A stretch of DNA of 64,000 bases. Source: Planctomycetales bacterium (GTDB taxonomy: Bacteria > 4484-113). Location of the stretch: assembly GCA_030606285.1 (NCBI GenBank), contig JAUWGS010000003.1, positions 124,001 through 188,000 of the forward strand, in the 5' to 3' direction. This document shows positions 63,555 through 64,000 of the stretch, piece after piece. Position numbers and translations under genes: made by a program. Below the pieces are notes generated by a model. The model saw only the letters and a program-made list of their open reading frames with translations. It made no database searches and was not told the origin of the DNA. Position 1 is the stretch's first letter. Each line of letters opens with the position of its first letter.

Positions 63555-64000
63555 TCATCGAGGATAGTTCTTCAGCAGGAGGACATCTTGATTGCCTCCC
63601 CCCTCGTCAATTACACCTTCAGGAGTGATCTCGATCCCTTCTGGTGAAGTCTGTGTACCCTCAATGTCGTCTGTTATACCCTCGGGGTAGCCAACTGTGA
63701 CTCCGGGATCACCCGTTACTCCCGCTACACTGAGCCACTCTCCTGCAGCGTCGGGAGCTTCAGCGCAAACAAATATGTTCCCGCTCTCATCCACAACTGT
63801 GGCCGACGCTTTGTCACTTGTAGAAGTTCCCCAAGTTTTTCCCCATAGCGGATTTCCTGTTGTGTCGAATCCCAATAAGAGGACATCGTACTGCCCTGCT
63901 CCGTAGGATGTAGTGGAACCGACCACAAGTAGCCACTGTCTGCCACCAATCAACAGGTCTAGGGCGCTATCTATGCCAGAACCACCATAAGTCTTTGCCC
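63555..64000 (-). CDS. C-terminal part of a beta-propeller-like (SBBP-type) repeat protein, truncated by the window edge
   Basis: AKTYGGSGIDSALDLLIGGRQWLLVVGSTTSYGAGQYDVLLLGFDTTGNPLWGKTWGTSTSDKASATVVDESGNIFV; frame open to the window edge. Confidence 0.6.
   Translation of the reverse strand, partial: AKTYGGSGIDSALDLLIGGRQWLLVVGSTTSYGAGQYDVLLLGFDTTGNPLWGKTWGTSTSDKASATVVDESGNIFVCAEAPDAAGEWLSVAGVTGDPGVTVGYPEGITDDIEGTQTSPEGIEITPEGVIDEGGGNQDVLLLKNYPR

Overview
This 64 kb window looks like ordinary bacterial chromosome of moderately high GC. It has no rRNA, CRISPR array, prophage or transposase that I can see. It is gene-dense and rich in housekeeping loci. The main blocks are: two tandem membrane-anchored unknown proteins, ispE, and tRNA-Ile/tRNA-Ala; a TPR / zinc-finger-RDD / membrane protein / TolC / ABC-ATPase run; a surface-polysaccharide cluster; surE, a phosphohexomutase, trxA, a low-MW phosphatase, FecR and FmdB proteins; a heat-shock operon dnaK-hsp20-grpE-dnaJ-hspR-clpC with a divergent htrA; ftsH, folE, a pentaheme cytochrome, folP, acyP, purE, deoB and rfbB; a TRAP (MtrB) homologue followed by a hypA-like gene and tsaD; an alpha/beta hydrolase and comEC; rpsT and divergent rpsF-rpsR-rplI; an OstA-like / NYN / CtpA / M23 / ftsX / ftsE / wecG-like / uppP / RNase J / sepF block; and rpoC-rpoB-rplL-rplJ-rplA-rplK-nusG-secE-tRNA-Trp-rpmG-tuf-tRNA-Thr. 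TolC, OstA and O-antigen-type genes together with SepF and RNase J suggest a diderm lineage outside Proteobacteria; the phylum cannot be fixed from sequence reading alone. The most interesting items are: (i) a clear trp RNA-binding attenuation protein (TRAP/MtrB) homologue at 33640-33900, in the same neighbourhood as folE (mtrA) and folP and adjacent to hypA-like and tsaD genes; (ii) a ComEC whose C-terminal metallo-beta-lactamase-like region has lost the metal-binding motif; (iii) an unannotated intergenic region (about 62.98-63.36 kb) with a predicted H-type pseudoknot, an intrinsic terminator, a second long hairpin and degenerate tandem repeats; (iv) several palindromes in or beside near-consensus promoters; (v) convergent gene pairs whose stop codons share one CTAG/TTAG tetranucleotide. 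Product names come from motif recognition by eye. No database search was run.
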